64,000 nucleotides of DNA from Rhizobium sp. L1K21 (GTDB lineage Bacteria; Pseudomonadota; Alphaproteobacteria; Rhizobiales; Rhizobiaceae), in assembly GCF_024055895.1 (NCBI RefSeq), contig NZ_JAMXLE010000003.1, forward strand, positions 62,001 through 126,000. Reading direction: 5' to 3'. Of this stretch, positions 17,202 through 26,395 are shown piece after piece. The position numbers and the translations under genes were made by a program. Below the pieces are notes generated by a model, which searched no databases, had not been told where the DNA came from, and saw nothing but the letters and a program-made list of their open reading frames with translations. Position 1 is the stretch's first letter; the number at the start of each line of letters is the position of its first letter.

Positions 17202-17858
17202 ATGGAAGCATCACGTGCAAAGCTGATTGAGACCCTGAAGGCGTTGAGCTGGGTTAACGACCCATTTTCTGGTCTCATCACGCCCAAGGATTTTGAAGAC
17301 AGTTTCCTTTGGCCGGGCGAAAAATGGGATAGCATTGAGGAAAGCGCACAAGCATCTGCCGACGGCAGGCAGGTGGCGGAATACCGCTTCATGGGGCCAA
17401 AAGGTCCGAAACCCTTCCTGCCGGTTGCTTTTGTCGTTGATCCGGCGGCATCGAACGGCCCCACCGCCTATGTTTATTCCGACCATCACCTTGTGGACGA
17501 CAGAGGGCCAATTCTCACGCCGGTCGAAGGCATAAAGCCGTGGCGCTCTGAGGACGATGTCCTCTATCGCTATTTCCAGGCGCTCAATGGCAATCGGCTC
17601 GAAGAGGTACTCTCGATCTTCGATGAAGATGGATATTTCCAGCATTCCAATGCCGAAACCTTCCGGGGGCGCGATGAGCTGCGCACAGACTTCGTCAAGA
17701 TGATGGGCGAAACGGGTATTCGTATCCAATATTGCCGCTTCACAGATGACGGCAAGACGTGCGTCGTTGAATGTTACATGCCTTCCGGTCGACCGGCGAT
17801 TGCCGTTTATGAACGAGGCAACACCGGCGGCCTGCATGCCGTACGTATTTACTTGTGA
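17202..17858 (+). CDS. NTF2/SnoaL-like protein
   Basis: 218 aa. The C-terminal half (about 115-218) reads as an NTF2-like cone fold: YFQALNGNRLEEVLSIFDEDGYFQHSNAETFRGRDEL, then a beta-rich end. The N-terminal half is unassigned. Such folds host small isomerases, dehydratases and decarboxylases. Start ATG 17202 follows GGAGGACGAGGA. It precedes the LigB-like gene by 6 nt, so it is probably a pathway enzyme; the reaction is unknown. Confidence 0.7.
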   Translation: MEASRAKLIETLKALSWVNDPFSGLITPKDFEDSFLWPGEKWDSIEESAQASADGRQVAEYRFMGPKGPKPFLPVAFVVDPAASNGPTAYVYSDHHLVDDRGPILTPVEGIKPWRSEDDVLYRYFQALNGNRLEEVLSIFDEDGYFQHSNAETFRGRDELRTDFVKMMGETGIRIQYCRFTDDGKTCVVECYMPSGRPAIAVYERGNTGGLHAVRIYL

Positions 17859-17864
17859 GGACGT

Positions 17865-18743
17865 ATGGCCAATCTCGTTTTTATCGCAGGTGTACCCCAT
17901 GATCCCACACTGGCCATTGCCGCGCGCATGGCGGCCGTTGGCAAAGCCGACCCAGGTGCAATACCTGCACTGAAGCACTTCGACGCGTTAAGGGAAAAAC
18001 TGGAGGCTGCAAGGCCCGATATTGTCGTGATGGTCGGTAGCGATCATCTCAATCAATGGTTCTACGACAATCTGGCGCCTTTCATGATTGGCATAGCAGA
18101 ACGCATGGCAGGGCCATTCCCGTCCGAGATCAAGTCGTGGGGGCTTGACCCGTGCGATCTGCCGGTCGATCAGCGATTGGCCCGACACATCCTCAAGTCG
18201 GGATATGAAAACGGTGTCGACTTCGCCTTTTCGAACGAATTCGTTGCCGACCATTCCTTCACCATTCCCATGCAGTTTCTTCGACCGGCTGACGATCTGC
18301 CGGTCGTGCCGGTCTTTATCAATCTTCTTGCGCCACCCGTCCCGCCCGGACGTCGCTATGCCACCGTCGGCAGTGCTCTGCGTTCTGGTATCGAGTCCGA
18401 CGGCACGCACCAGCGGGTCGCATTGATCGTCACCGGACATATGTCGAACAGTGTGGGCGGACCGAATATGCTGTCGATTCAGAAGGAGCCGGCAAGCGCA
18501 TGGGACATCGAGACCTGGGCATTGATTGAAGAGAACAGGGTAGATGACATATTGCAGCGCGCGACTTGGGATCAGCTCTACGCTCAAGGAAACGGCACGC
18601 CCGGATTTCTCGCCTATTGTGTCGCCCTCGGTGCCGCGCGTGGAGCAGCACCCGGATTTGCAGAGATGGTAGCAACCGGCGCACAGCCGCCATGTGCATT
18701 CCTGGGCTGGACTGAAAGCGACCTGAAGGGAGGCGCACAATGA
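17865..18743 (+). CDS. LigB-like class III extradiol dioxygenase catalytic subunit, atypical
   Basis: 292 aa, family length. LigB of protocatechuate 4,5-dioxygenase binds Fe(II) through His12, His61 and Glu242 and uses His195 as acid/base. Here His12 (GVPHD) and His61 (GSDHLNQW) are kept, as is the ADHSFTIP His130 region, but position 195 is Asn (TGHMSNS, with His at 192) and the Glu242 region reads QGNGTPG with no acid. The alignment is by eye and unusually free of gaps. Ring cleavage may therefore be altered or lost. The next gene, LigA-like, overlaps by 4 nt, so the two-subunit organisation is intact. Confidence 0.75.
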   Translation: MANLVFIAGVPHDPTLAIAARMAAVGKADPGAIPALKHFDALREKLEAARPDIVVMVGSDHLNQWFYDNLAPFMIGIAERMAGPFPSEIKSWGLDPCDLPVDQRLARHILKSGYENGVDFAFSNEFVADHSFTIPMQFLRPADDLPVVPVFINLLAPPVPPGRRYATVGSALRSGIESDGTHQRVALIVTGHMSNSVGGPNMLSIQKEPASAWDIETWALIEENRVDDILQRATWDQLYAQGNGTPGFLAYCVALGAARGAAPGFAEMVATGAQPPCAFLGWTESDLKGGAQ

Positions 18744-19027
18744 GCCGTTACATGGTCAACAAGGTGCTTTGGCGCTATTCGCGGGAGGACGATTTTCGCG
18801 CGGCTTTCGACGCAAACCCGGAAGCCGCGTTGAAAGGGTTTTCGCTGAGTGCTGACGAGCATGCAGCTCTTTCGGCACGCGATCAGCGCGCAATTTTCCT
18901 GCTCGGAGCGCATCCTTTCCTCATTTACGCATTCATGATTGCAGTTGAAGGTGGCTGGAGCTTCGAGTTCATGCAGCGTTACGTTGATAAACTCCAGGGC
19001 GTCGAACTGCAGAACATCGAAACCTGA
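18740..19027 (+). CDS. LigA-like small subunit of extradiol dioxygenase
   Basis: 95 aa helical protein like the alpha subunit of protocatechuate 4,5-dioxygenase, which closes the active site of LigB. Recognisable segments: VNKVLWRYSREDDFRAAFDA and LGAHPFLIYAFMIAVEGG. Its ATG overlaps the catalytic subunit stop (ATGA). It ends the catabolic island. Assignment rests on size, pairing and pattern. Confidence 0.72.
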   Translation: MSRYMVNKVLWRYSREDDFRAAFDANPEAALKGFSLSADEHAALSARDQRAIFLLGAHPFLIYAFMIAVEGGWSFEFMQRYVDKLQGVELQNIET

Positions 19028-19435
19028 CCCTAAGCTTTGGCAGTGAGTGCGAGGGCCCAATCGGGCTGGCCGTTCCAAAGTCGCCACTTGATCCGCTCGA
19101 CATGTGTCAAGAATGAGTGACCATCTCGATTCCGTTCGCATCACCGCAGATAGCAACTGCCAAGCTAACGCTCTGTTGACCAACGACTTTGAGGAACAAC
19201 CGTTCGAAGTTTAAATCGACAGTCAGGCGTTACGCTCTCCTCGTTGCAAGCAGATGAGAGCTCTGAATGATCGTTCATTCAGTTGTCATGCATAGCCTAT
19301 ATCAGTGCTCTGGACGCTAACGTCCCGGTGAGGGGCGAAAAGAGACATCGCATTTTCAAGAGAATCGATCCTGACCGCTTCGTGGGCGGTCGGGGGTGGG
19401 TCGTTGCGTCGCTGAAAACAAAGCTGGAGCGCATC
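19028..19435. other. Intergenic region before the phosphodiesterase operon
   Basis: 408 nt. Contains the 20-bp TetR-type palindrome at 19263-19282 and presumably the operon promoter just downstream. An open frame continues upstream of the phosphodiesterase start to 19283 but shows no conserved residues and no ribosome site. Nothing else recognisable. Confidence 0.6.
19263..19282. promoter_or_regulatory. 20-bp palindrome, candidate TetR operator
   Basis: CTGAATGA-TCGT-TCATTCAG: perfect 8-bp arms with a 4-nt centre. The TGAATGA half-site is common among TetR/AcrR operators. It lies 154 nt upstream of the phosphodiesterase start, ahead of an operon that is followed by a TetR gene at 25529. Confidence 0.6.
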
Positions 19436-20317
19436 ATGCCGAAAACCACAACCTTTATTCATCTGACAGATCTCCATATCAGCAATCCCGCAGTTGACGA
19501 TGACCACCTGCATTCGGACACCTCCGCCACACTCGCGGCGATCCTTGCCGATATTGCGACGCTGGACCCGCAGCCAGAATTTATCGTTGCGACCGGAGAC
19601 CTCACCAACCGCGGGGATGTCGATAGCTACGGGCATCTCAAGTCGATCCTTAAGGCTTCGGGCATCGATCTGCCAATTGTCTGGCTGATAGGCAACCACG
19701 ACACACGCGACGGCTTCTACAAGGGCATGCTCGGTCGCGACACTAATACCGATGCACCATATTTTCATGACACGGTACTGGCTGGCATTCATGTGATTGC
19801 TCTTGACACGAGCGTGCCTGGCCAGGTTGGCGGCAACATTGAACCTGAACAATTCGACTGGTTGGAGGCAGTTCTGAAAACGCACCCCGATCTGCCGAAG
19901 CTGATCACGCTGCACCATGGCCCCGCACTCGACGAAGATCAGCCGGATATGGAATGGGAGTCCCTGACGATTGCCGACAGCCTTAAGTTGCGCGACACGC
20001 TTAAGGGTCACAACATTCTGGGCATCCTCTCCGGCCACGTTCACTACGACAGACTGAGCAATTGGTACGGCATGCCGCTGATTGTCGGCATGGGTCAACA
20101 TGCTGCGCTCGATCCAAGGGCCTTTCCAAACGCACTTAGAATGGTCGACGGCACCAGCTATTCCATCGGTATTGTCCGCCCGTCTGGTCTGACGATGGCG
20201 CTCGTGCCGCAGCCGCAAACGCGCGTAGAAAAGCACACCGTGCCCATGGAAACACTCAAGGAATATGTCGCGAAAGCACAACGGCAACTTCATGCCGGCC
20301 CACAAGCCGCAGAATAA
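19436..20317 (+). CDS. Calcineurin-like metallophosphodiesterase (GpdQ/CpdA-like)
   Basis: 293 aa. All blocks of the dimetal phosphoesterase family are present in order: DLH (TDLHIS), GDLTNRG, GNHD (LIGNHDTRDG), LHHGPA and GHVHYD. Cytosolic, no signal peptide. Family members hydrolyse cyclic nucleotides or glycerophosphodiesters. ATG 19436 has GGAGC 7 nt upstream. It is the first gene of an operon with a Ugp-like importer, which favours glycerophosphodiesters or similar phosphodiesters as substrate. Confidence 0.86.
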   Translation: MPKTTTFIHLTDLHISNPAVDDDHLHSDTSATLAAILADIATLDPQPEFIVATGDLTNRGDVDSYGHLKSILKASGIDLPIVWLIGNHDTRDGFYKGMLGRDTNTDAPYFHDTVLAGIHVIALDTSVPGQVGGNIEPEQFDWLEAVLKTHPDLPKLITLHHGPALDEDQPDMEWESLTIADSLKLRDTLKGHNILGILSGHVHYDRLSNWYGMPLIVGMGQHAALDPRAFPNALRMVDGTSYSIGIVRPSGLTMALVPQPQTRVEKHTVPMETLKEYVAKAQRQLHAGPQAAE

Positions 20318-20331
20318 GGGAGACTTGAAAC

Positions 20332-21657
20332 ATGTCTGCAATTGGAAAGAAACTTGCCCGCATTCTCGTCGGGACATTCGCCTCGGTTGCCGTAGCGGCA
20401 CCGGGTTTTGCCCAAACCATTCCGGCAACCGTCGACAAACCGGTTACCATCACTTTCTACAATTACAACCTTGCCTCGGCCGGGATCGGCGCGGATGGCA
20501 CCAAAAAGCTGATAGCCGAGTTTATGGCGGCCAATCCGATGATCAAGGTCGATGGCGTGGGTGTGCCTTCTACAGAAATGAACAGCCGCATTCTGGCCGA
20601 CGTGGCGGCAGGCCGAGGTCCGGACCTGGCTCAAGTCGTTTTTGACGGTCTCGACTTTGTTGCCAACAACATGGGTGCGAGCGCTCTGGAAGATATCGTC
20701 CCCGCTGACGAACTCGCTGAACATTTCAACGGTATGTCGAAAAACGGCCTGGAGCTTGGTGTTCTCGATGGCAAGACATATGCACTTGCCTACACCTTTT
20801 CGACTCCGGTCCTGTTTTACAATGCCGACCTTTTCCGCAAAGCTGGTCTCGACCCGGATTCTCCCCCGAAAAACTGGGCGGAGATCAAGGAGACCGCCCT
20901 TACTATTCAGGACAAAACAGACGCGAAGGGCTTTTCAACCGGCGTCGTAGGCGCTGCGGCCTCCGGCTTTGACTGGCTGCTGCAGAGCGTTCTGCTGTCC
21001 AATGGCGGACGGGTGATGTCAGAGGATCGCAAGACCCTTACATTTGCCGAGCCAGCGGCGGCTGGTGCCGTCAAAATGCTTCGCGAACTGCATGATGCCG
21101 GTGTACTGGAAAACAGCAGTTCCGGAAGCAACCTGGAATCGATGAATGCTGGGGGGACGGCGATGTTCCTCAACACATCGGCCTACCAGCGCGCACTGAT
21201 TGCCGGCGCGGAGGGCAAATACGAGTTACGCGCCGCGCCCATGCCAGGTTTTGGGGACACACTGGCCACACCGACCAATTCCGGTTCCGGCCTTGTGATC
21301 CTCAGCCACGACCCCCTGAAACAGCGGGCCGCCTGGGAGTTCATGAAATTCCTCACCTCCAAGCGCGGTTACACAATCATCACCTCCGAAATCGGCTACT
21401 TGCCGCTGCGCACCGATATCGTCAATGATCCCGCCTATCTCAAGGACTGGGTTGCCGAACACCCGCTTATTCAGCCGAACCTCGCTCAGCTTGAGCGCCT
21501 TCAGCCCTGGACGCCGTTTCCCGGATCGAACTACCGCCAGATTCTCAAGACGATGATGGATGCGATGGAACAAGCAGTATTCGGGGGCGGCGATGTCGAC
21601 GCAACGCTGAAAGCCGCACAGGATCAAGCTCAGGCCCTGATGCCCAACAACACCTGA
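20332..21657 (+). CDS. ABC transporter substrate-binding protein (UgpB-like, family 1)
   Basis: 441 aa with a signal peptide (hydrophobic to about residue 28, cleaved near GFAQ). Typical family-1 layout: ITFYNYNLASAG, then YALAYTFSTPVLFYNADLFRKAGLD and the C-terminal WTPFPGSNYRQI. Family ligands include sugars, polyols and glycerol-3-phosphate. Context with phosphodiesterase and phosphatase points to a phosphorylated or glycerophosphodiester ligand. A stable hairpin follows the gene, as often seen to raise binding-protein levels over permeases. Confidence 0.88.
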   Translation: MSAIGKKLARILVGTFASVAVAAPGFAQTIPATVDKPVTITFYNYNLASAGIGADGTKKLIAEFMAANPMIKVDGVGVPSTEMNSRILADVAAGRGPDLAQVVFDGLDFVANNMGASALEDIVPADELAEHFNGMSKNGLELGVLDGKTYALAYTFSTPVLFYNADLFRKAGLDPDSPPKNWAEIKETALTIQDKTDAKGFSTGVVGAAASGFDWLLQSVLLSNGGRVMSEDRKTLTFAEPAAAGAVKMLRELHDAGVLENSSSGSNLESMNAGGTAMFLNTSAYQRALIAGAEGKYELRAAPMPGFGDTLATPTNSGSGLVILSHDPLKQRAAWEFMKFLTSKRGYTIITSEIGYLPLRTDIVNDPAYLKDWVAEHPLIQPNLAQLERLQPWTPFPGSNYRQILKTMMDAMEQAVFGGGDVDATLKAAQDQAQALMPNNT

Positions 21658-21671
21658 TGCACAAGTAACCA

Positions 21672-21697
21672 GGGCCGCTGGTCTCAGCTGGCGGCCC
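21672..21697 (+). terminator. Intra-operon hairpin after the binding-protein gene
   Basis: GGGCCGC (21672-21678) and GCGGCCC (21691-21697), perfect 7-bp GC arms, 15 nt past the stop codon and without a T-tract. Probably an mRNA-stabilising or attenuating element rather than a full terminator, because the permease gene follows within 25 nt. Confidence 0.5.
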
Positions 21698-21720
21698 CAA
21701 CCTCACTTGAAGGAAGTGTC

Positions 21721-22665
21721 ATGAGCACCGCAGCCCTACAGCCTGTATTGGCGCGCCCCATCCGCCGGTCTGTACGCCGAATTGGTCTTTCCGCCGAATT
21801 ACTGCCATGGCTCTACATTCTGCCCGCTGTTCTGGCTTTCGGCGTGTGGATTTATGAACCCCTGATCCGAGCCTTCATGCTGAGTTTCTACGAATGGAAC
21901 ATGTTGCCTTTCTCACCGCAAAAATGGGTGGGAACACAGAATTACTCGAACATATTTGCACTTCAAAAACTTTGGCAGGCACTGGGAAACACGGCCATCT
22001 ACGTCGTCGGGCTTTTGCCGATGTCTGTCGCAATTCCCCTTGCAGTCGCCATTTTCACCCACGACCTCAAGGGTCGATGGCGGAATTTTTACCGCGCGCT
22101 CATTTTTGTTCCCATGATCATCGCGCCAGTCGTGGCGGCAGCCGTTTGGCGATGGTTGCTGGACCCCCAGCACGGTATACTCAATCTCGCTCTGCAAGGC
22201 CTTGGAATCGCGCCAATAGACTTCCTTGGCGATCCGAATTTCGCCATATGGACAATCATCCTGATCACCGGGTGGAAACTGATCGGTTTTGCCACACTGA
22301 TCCTCTCGGCAGCCAACGCCAATATCAACCCCTCCCTCATCGAGGCTGCCCGCATGGACGGAGCGAGCTCCTGGGAGATCGTGCGAGACATTCGACTGCC
22401 GCTCCTGTCTTCCACGGCGCTCTTTTTGGTCATGATGACTATTTTGCTCGGCGCACAATGGAGCTTCACCTATATCAATGTGCTGACGGCGGGCGGGCCT
22501 CTCGGATCAACCACCAATATCTACTATCTGCTTTGGGATTTCGGCTTTTCCTCCATGTCGGTGGGTTGGAGTTCGGCCGCCGCCGTTGTCCTGTTCGTCG
22601 GATTCTCTGTCATCGCGTTCGGTCTCTTTCGTATGATTGAGAGGTATTCCTTCTATGACAACTGA
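21721..22665 (+). CDS. ABC transporter permease (UgpA-like)
   Basis: 314 aa, about six membrane helices. The EAA loop is clear: LIEAARMDGASSWEIVRDIRLPLL. MalF/UgpA-type permease pairing with the next gene. Leader AAGGAAG before ATG 21721. Overlaps the second permease by 11 nt. Confidence 0.9.
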   Translation: MSTAALQPVLARPIRRSVRRIGLSAELLPWLYILPAVLAFGVWIYEPLIRAFMLSFYEWNMLPFSPQKWVGTQNYSNIFALQKLWQALGNTAIYVVGLLPMSVAIPLAVAIFTHDLKGRWRNFYRALIFVPMIIAPVVAAAVWRWLLDPQHGILNLALQGLGIAPIDFLGDPNFAIWTIILITGWKLIGFATLILSAANANINPSLIEAARMDGASSWEIVRDIRLPLLSSTALFLVMMTILLGAQWSFTYINVLTAGGPLGSTTNIYYLLWDFGFSSMSVGWSSAAAVVLFVGFSVIAFGLFRMIERYSFYDN

Positions 22666-23527
22666 AACGCTGTCGTTACCTATGTCTACTTCCGGTTTGC
22701 AAAGCAGGAAGAAGCGTCGCCAAGCCAATCTGGCGATTGCCGGTCATGCTTTGATGATCGTGATGTCGCTGTTTGCCGTTTTTCCGGTCTACTGGATGTT
22801 GGTGTCCTCGCTACGCGCCGAGAACCACATCTTCGATACAGCACTTTGGCCAGACGCCGCTTCGCTGGACAACTACGCCTACGCGCTTTCGGCCATACCG
22901 ATCTGGCGGATGCTCTGGAACACGCTCGTGGTTTCCGCCGCAGTGACATTCATCCAGCTTCTCACCGGCATTGCTGCCGCCTATGGCTTTGCCCGCTGGC
23001 GCTTCCGGTTTGACAAGTTCGTCTATGCACTCATCGGACTCACGTGGCTTGTGCCTATTCAAGTCGTTATGATCCCCAATTATCTCCTCGTGGCGCGCAT
23101 GGGCCTGCTCGATAGTCTGCCGGCACTCATTTTGCCACACTTCGCATCGGCCTTCGCCATCATGCTCCTGACGCAGTCAATGCGCGCCTTCCCCAAGGAA
23201 GTGCTGGAGGCGGCGCGGATGGATGGTGCTGGAAGCTGGCGCACATTGTGGGAGGTCATCGTACCCAACTTGCGCGGGATCATAGCCTCCCTTGCCATCC
23301 TGATATTCATATCAACGTGGAACGAATATTTCTGGCCCCTGCTTCTGTCTCGCTCTGCGGAGAACACAGTCATTCAAATCGGTATCCAGATGTTCATTAC
23401 GCAGGAAGGCACCTCCTGGGGGCCGCTGATGGCCGCCTCGTCGTTGGCCAGCCTGCCGATCCTGCTCATTTACGTGGTGCTCCAACGCCAGGTGATCCAA
23501 TCCTTCATGAAATCAGGAATTCGCTGA
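22655..23527 (+). CDS. ABC transporter permease (UgpE/MalG-like)
   Basis: 290 aa from ATG 22655. EAA loop VLEAARMDGAGSWRTLWEVIVP, and a C-terminus ending in VLQRQVIQSFMKSGIR, characteristic of MalG-type permeases. The start overlaps the UgpA-like stop, giving coupled translation; an earlier TTG at 22637 is less likely. Confidence 0.89.
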   Translation: MTTETLSLPMSTSGLQSRKKRRQANLAIAGHALMIVMSLFAVFPVYWMLVSSLRAENHIFDTALWPDAASLDNYAYALSAIPIWRMLWNTLVVSAAVTFIQLLTGIAAAYGFARWRFRFDKFVYALIGLTWLVPIQVVMIPNYLLVARMGLLDSLPALILPHFASAFAIMLLTQSMRAFPKEVLEAARMDGAGSWRTLWEVIVPNLRGIIASLAILIFISTWNEYFWPLLLSRSAENTVIQIGIQMFITQEGTSWGPLMAASSLASLPILLIYVVLQRQVIQSFMKSGIR

Positions 23528-23528
23528 C

Positions 23529-24302
23529 ATGGACATTAAGATGGAAAGACATATTCGCATTCCTGGAACCTACAACATCCGCGATCTTGGCGGTTACGGG
23601 ATTGTGGGTGGAGGTCAAACGCAGTGGCGGCGCATTCTACGCGCCGATTCCCTGCACCGGATTGATACCGATGGCGTCGCCGCTTTGATTGCTGAGGGCG
23701 TGCGCACCGTCATCGACCTTCGGCACGACCGGGAATTGGCCGAAGCTCCCGGACTGTTTTGCAACCATCCCGAGATTTCCTACCACAGCATATCGCTCTT
23801 TGAAGACCTCGCGCCGGAACCACAAATGGCGTCTCAAAATGGGGGAAACATGCTGCTCGGCCTTTACATTGCTGCCCTCGATAAACGTGGTGAAGCCTTC
23901 CGGGCGATCTTGGAAACCATTGCCGACGCACCGCCGGGCGCTGTTCTGTTCCATTGCACGGCCGGCAAGGACCGGACGGGGCTTGTAGCGGCATTGGTCC
24001 TGGCGGCGACAGGCGTTTGCGATAACGAGATCGTTGCAGACTACGCCATGACGGGCCCGCTGATTGCGCCGATGCTCGAAGAACTGGTCGCCGCCGCGTC
24101 GGCGCGCGGCACCGATGTCGAGAGCTTCCGCCCTCTTCTGACGTCCGATCCACAGACCATGTCGGCGGCAATTTCTCATATAAGCGACGCATTCGGCGGC
24201 ATTGAGGCCTTTTTTGACCGGATCGCGCTTTCACAAGATCGCAGGCAGGCCCTCGCCCAGAGGCTGGCCAACACCGAAACCAGATGGAAAGAGGTCGTGT
24301 AA
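23529..24302 (+). CDS. Tyrosine-phosphatase-fold phosphatase (IphP/Siw14-like)
   Basis: 257 aa. The P-loop [11 protein letters not shown] gives the CX5R motif with nucleophile Cys143 and Arg149. N-terminal NIRDLGGY is the other hallmark of the IphP-like Y_phosphatase3 family. Members remove phosphate from phosphotyrosine, phosphoinositides or small phosphoesters. In the middle of an importer operon (2 nt after the permease stop, 1 nt overlap with the ATPase start), small-molecule dephosphorylation is more likely than signalling. Cytosolic; no signal peptide. Confidence 0.83.
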   Translation: MDIKMERHIRIPGTYNIRDLGGYGIVGGGQTQWRRILRADSLHRIDTDGVAALIAEGVRTVIDLRHDRELAEAPGLFCNHPEISYHSISLFEDLAPEPQMASQNGGNMLLGLYIAALDKRGEAFRAILETIADAPPGAVLFHCTAGKDRTGLVAALVLAATGVCDNEIVADYAMTGPLIAPMLEELVAAASARGTDVESFRPLLTSDPQTMSAAISHISDAFGGIEAFFDRIALSQDRRQALAQRLANTETRWKEVV

Positions 24303-25429
24303 TGGCAAATCTGCAAATCGCAAATGCCCGCAAGAGTTACGACAACAAGCAGGTGCTGCATGGTATCGATCTGCATATCGAGGATGGCACGTTTCTTGTG
24401 ATCGTCGGACCTTCGGGGTGCGGGAAATCAACCCTTCTGCGTATGATTGCCGGTCTTGAGGATATTACCGATGGTACAATCTCCATCGACGATGAGGTGG
24501 TCAACGACTTGGAACCTTCCGCTCGCGGTTGCGCCATGGTGTTTCAGAACTACGCGCTCTATCCGCATATGAGCGTGGAGCAAAATATCGGGTACCCTTT
24601 GAAGATCGCGGGGGTATCCAAACCGGAGCGCGCACGTAAGGTCGCAGAAGCTGCAGCGCTTCTTGAACTAGGCGACTATCTCGACCGCCGCCCGGCGCAA
24701 CTTTCCGGTGGCCAGCGTCAGCGCGTGGCAATGGGTCGCGCAATTGTCCGCGAGCCGCGGCTGTTCCTGTTCGATGAACCGCTCTCCAACCTCGATGCAA
24801 AGCTGCGCGTGCAGATGCGCATCGAGATCAAGCGGCTGCACCGTCGACTGTCTGCAACCAGCGTCTTTGTCACCCACGACCAGGTGGAGGCCATGACATT
24901 GGCGGACAAGCTGGTTGTGATGAACGCGGGCAAGGTTGAGCAGGTTGGAACGCCCGGTGAGATCTACCGCGCCCCCGCCTCCGCCTTCGTAGCCGGCTTC
25001 CTTGGCGCCCCGGCTATGAATTTTTTACCGGGAAAGGTTCTGCAACAGGGAAATCTGCACATCTTGCCAAATACAGAGATTGCGGTCCATTCACAGGAAC
25101 TCCATCAATGGACGGGACGAGAGATCACGATCGGAATAAGACCGGAAAGCCTCCTGCTCGGAAAACCGTCCGCCGAGGGTATCCCGGCCCATGTCGATCT
25201 GATTGAGGAACTTGGGGGAAGCCGTGTCGCATACTGCCGGACGGATGGACCTGAAATTGCGGTGGTTATGCATGGCGACTTGACTGTCCGCGAAGGCGAC
25301 AGAGTGTCGATAGGTCTGCTGCCGGAACATCTCCATTTTTTCGAGAAAACGAACGGTCAGCGGCTCGGTGGCGGGCAAGCCAGCCAGCAGGCTCAAGCTT
25401 CTCGGGCCATGCACGTGGCGTTTAATTGA
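24302..25429 (+). CDS. ABC transporter ATP-binding protein (UgpC/MalK-like)
   Basis: 375 aa. Walker [11 protein letters not shown]-loop [11 protein letters not shown], signature LSGGQRQRV, Walker [14 protein letters not shown]-loop THDQVEAM, then the TOBE/MalK regulatory domain from about residue 240. ATG 24302 shares one base with the phosphatase stop (TAATG). Completes the importer. Confidence 0.91.
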   Translation: MANLQIANARKSYDNKQVLHGIDLHIEDGTFLVIVGPSGCGKSTLLRMIAGLEDITDGTISIDDEVVNDLEPSARGCAMVFQNYALYPHMSVEQNIGYPLKIAGVSKPERARKVAEAAALLELGDYLDRRPAQLSGGQRQRVAMGRAIVREPRLFLFDEPLSNLDAKLRVQMRIEIKRLHRRLSATSVFVTHDQVEAMTLADKLVVMNAGKVEQVGTPGEIYRAPASAFVAGFLGAPAMNFLPGKVLQQGNLHILPNTEIAVHSQELHQWTGREITIGIRPESLLLGKPSAEGIPAHVDLIEELGGSRVAYCRTDGPEIAVVMHGDLTVREGDRVSIGLLPEHLHFFEKTNGQRLGGGQASQQAQASRAMHVAFN

Positions 25430-25528
25430 TTGCGCAAGACATAGCAAACACGCGCTAATTGTTCTTTTGCAAACCGCTTTCGCGCCGCTAGAATAGAGGT
25501 ATGCCATGTAGTGCAGAAATGAGTCGAA

Positions 25529-26107
25529 ATGGACGCAATCGCCGACAAGCGTAGTCGTATTCTCGCCGCAGCCACCGAATTGATTGTGGAGAGCGGCCTG
25601 CAATTTCCTATGTCCACGATCTCGGCAAAGGCCAACGTCGCAACAGGATCCATCTACAACTACTTTGCATCAAAGGAAGAACTGACTTTCGCGGTTTATG
25701 GAGAGCTCGCGGCGTATATCAACAACGCCTTGGTGCATGAGATCGATCTGAGAGAGGAGCCGCGCGCCCGCGTTATCCGATATATCTACGAGTATATCGA
25801 CTGTTTCTGGTCAGATGCCCGCCGCGCCGTCTTGTTTGAGTATCTCTCGAATGTGCCGCTCATACCTGCCGTCCAGTTTGACACGCTATTTCATCCGGTG
25901 AATACTTACGTTATCCGCATTGTCGAATTGGCGCAGGACGCCGGACTGTTGAGAAAAGCGCCTGCCACCTTGCTGGCGCCCTACATCGGCGGCGGCATCC
26001 GGAACACCCTCAAGTGGCATCGCATGCGTCATTCTCAACTGACAAATGAACAAAGGGAGCAAATCGCCCTGACAAGTTGGTACGCTATCGCAGAGCCCGG
26101 CACCTGA
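25529..26107 (+). CDS. TetR family transcriptional regulator
   Basis: 192 aa. N-terminal HTH: RSRILAAATELIVESGLQ, then STISAKANVATGSIYNYFASKEEL. C-terminal ligand domain is helical with YIYEYIDCFWSDARRAVLFEYL. Downstream of the phosphoester operon with a 99-nt gap, it is the natural candidate to bind the palindrome at 19263. Confidence 0.86.
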   Translation: MDAIADKRSRILAAATELIVESGLQFPMSTISAKANVATGSIYNYFASKEELTFAVYGELAAYINNALVHEIDLREEPRARVIRYIYEYIDCFWSDARRAVLFEYLSNVPLIPAVQFDTLFHPVNTYVIRIVELAQDAGLLRKAPATLLAPYIGGGIRNTLKWHRMRHSQLTNEQREQIALTSWYAIAEPGT

Positions 26108-26245
26108 ATAAATGAAAGCCCGACGCCCACCGTCGTTCAATCTCCGCGGATGCAGGTTGTATATCGAAGATGAGGGAGTGACACTTTGACCTTGGACCCG
26201 AGCTTCCTCCATTTATTGGCAGAATCCGAGGGTTGATTTATGGCC

Positions 26246-26395
26246 TCATGCGGCCAGCTTTTCCAAAGCCATTTTCATGGCGAATTCGTTGGGCGTGATA
26301 TTGCTACGAAGCCGATTGAAAGCAATCGGCAGCAGTCTGCAGATCGGCTCGATCCCGAGCCGCGAGCAGTGTTCGTCGATGAAAGAGATCAGCGC
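26246..26395 (-). pseudogene. IS3 transposase OrfB remnant (catalytic core deleted)
   Basis: About 48 codons: the OrfB N-terminal block fused in frame to its C-terminal block, with the integrase domain deleted between. No DDE residues remain. Confidence 0.7.

Noticed and set aside
19283-19435. N-terminal extension of the phosphodiesterase
   Set aside because: No conserved residues, no ribosome site; the ATG at 19436 has one and the family begins right after it.
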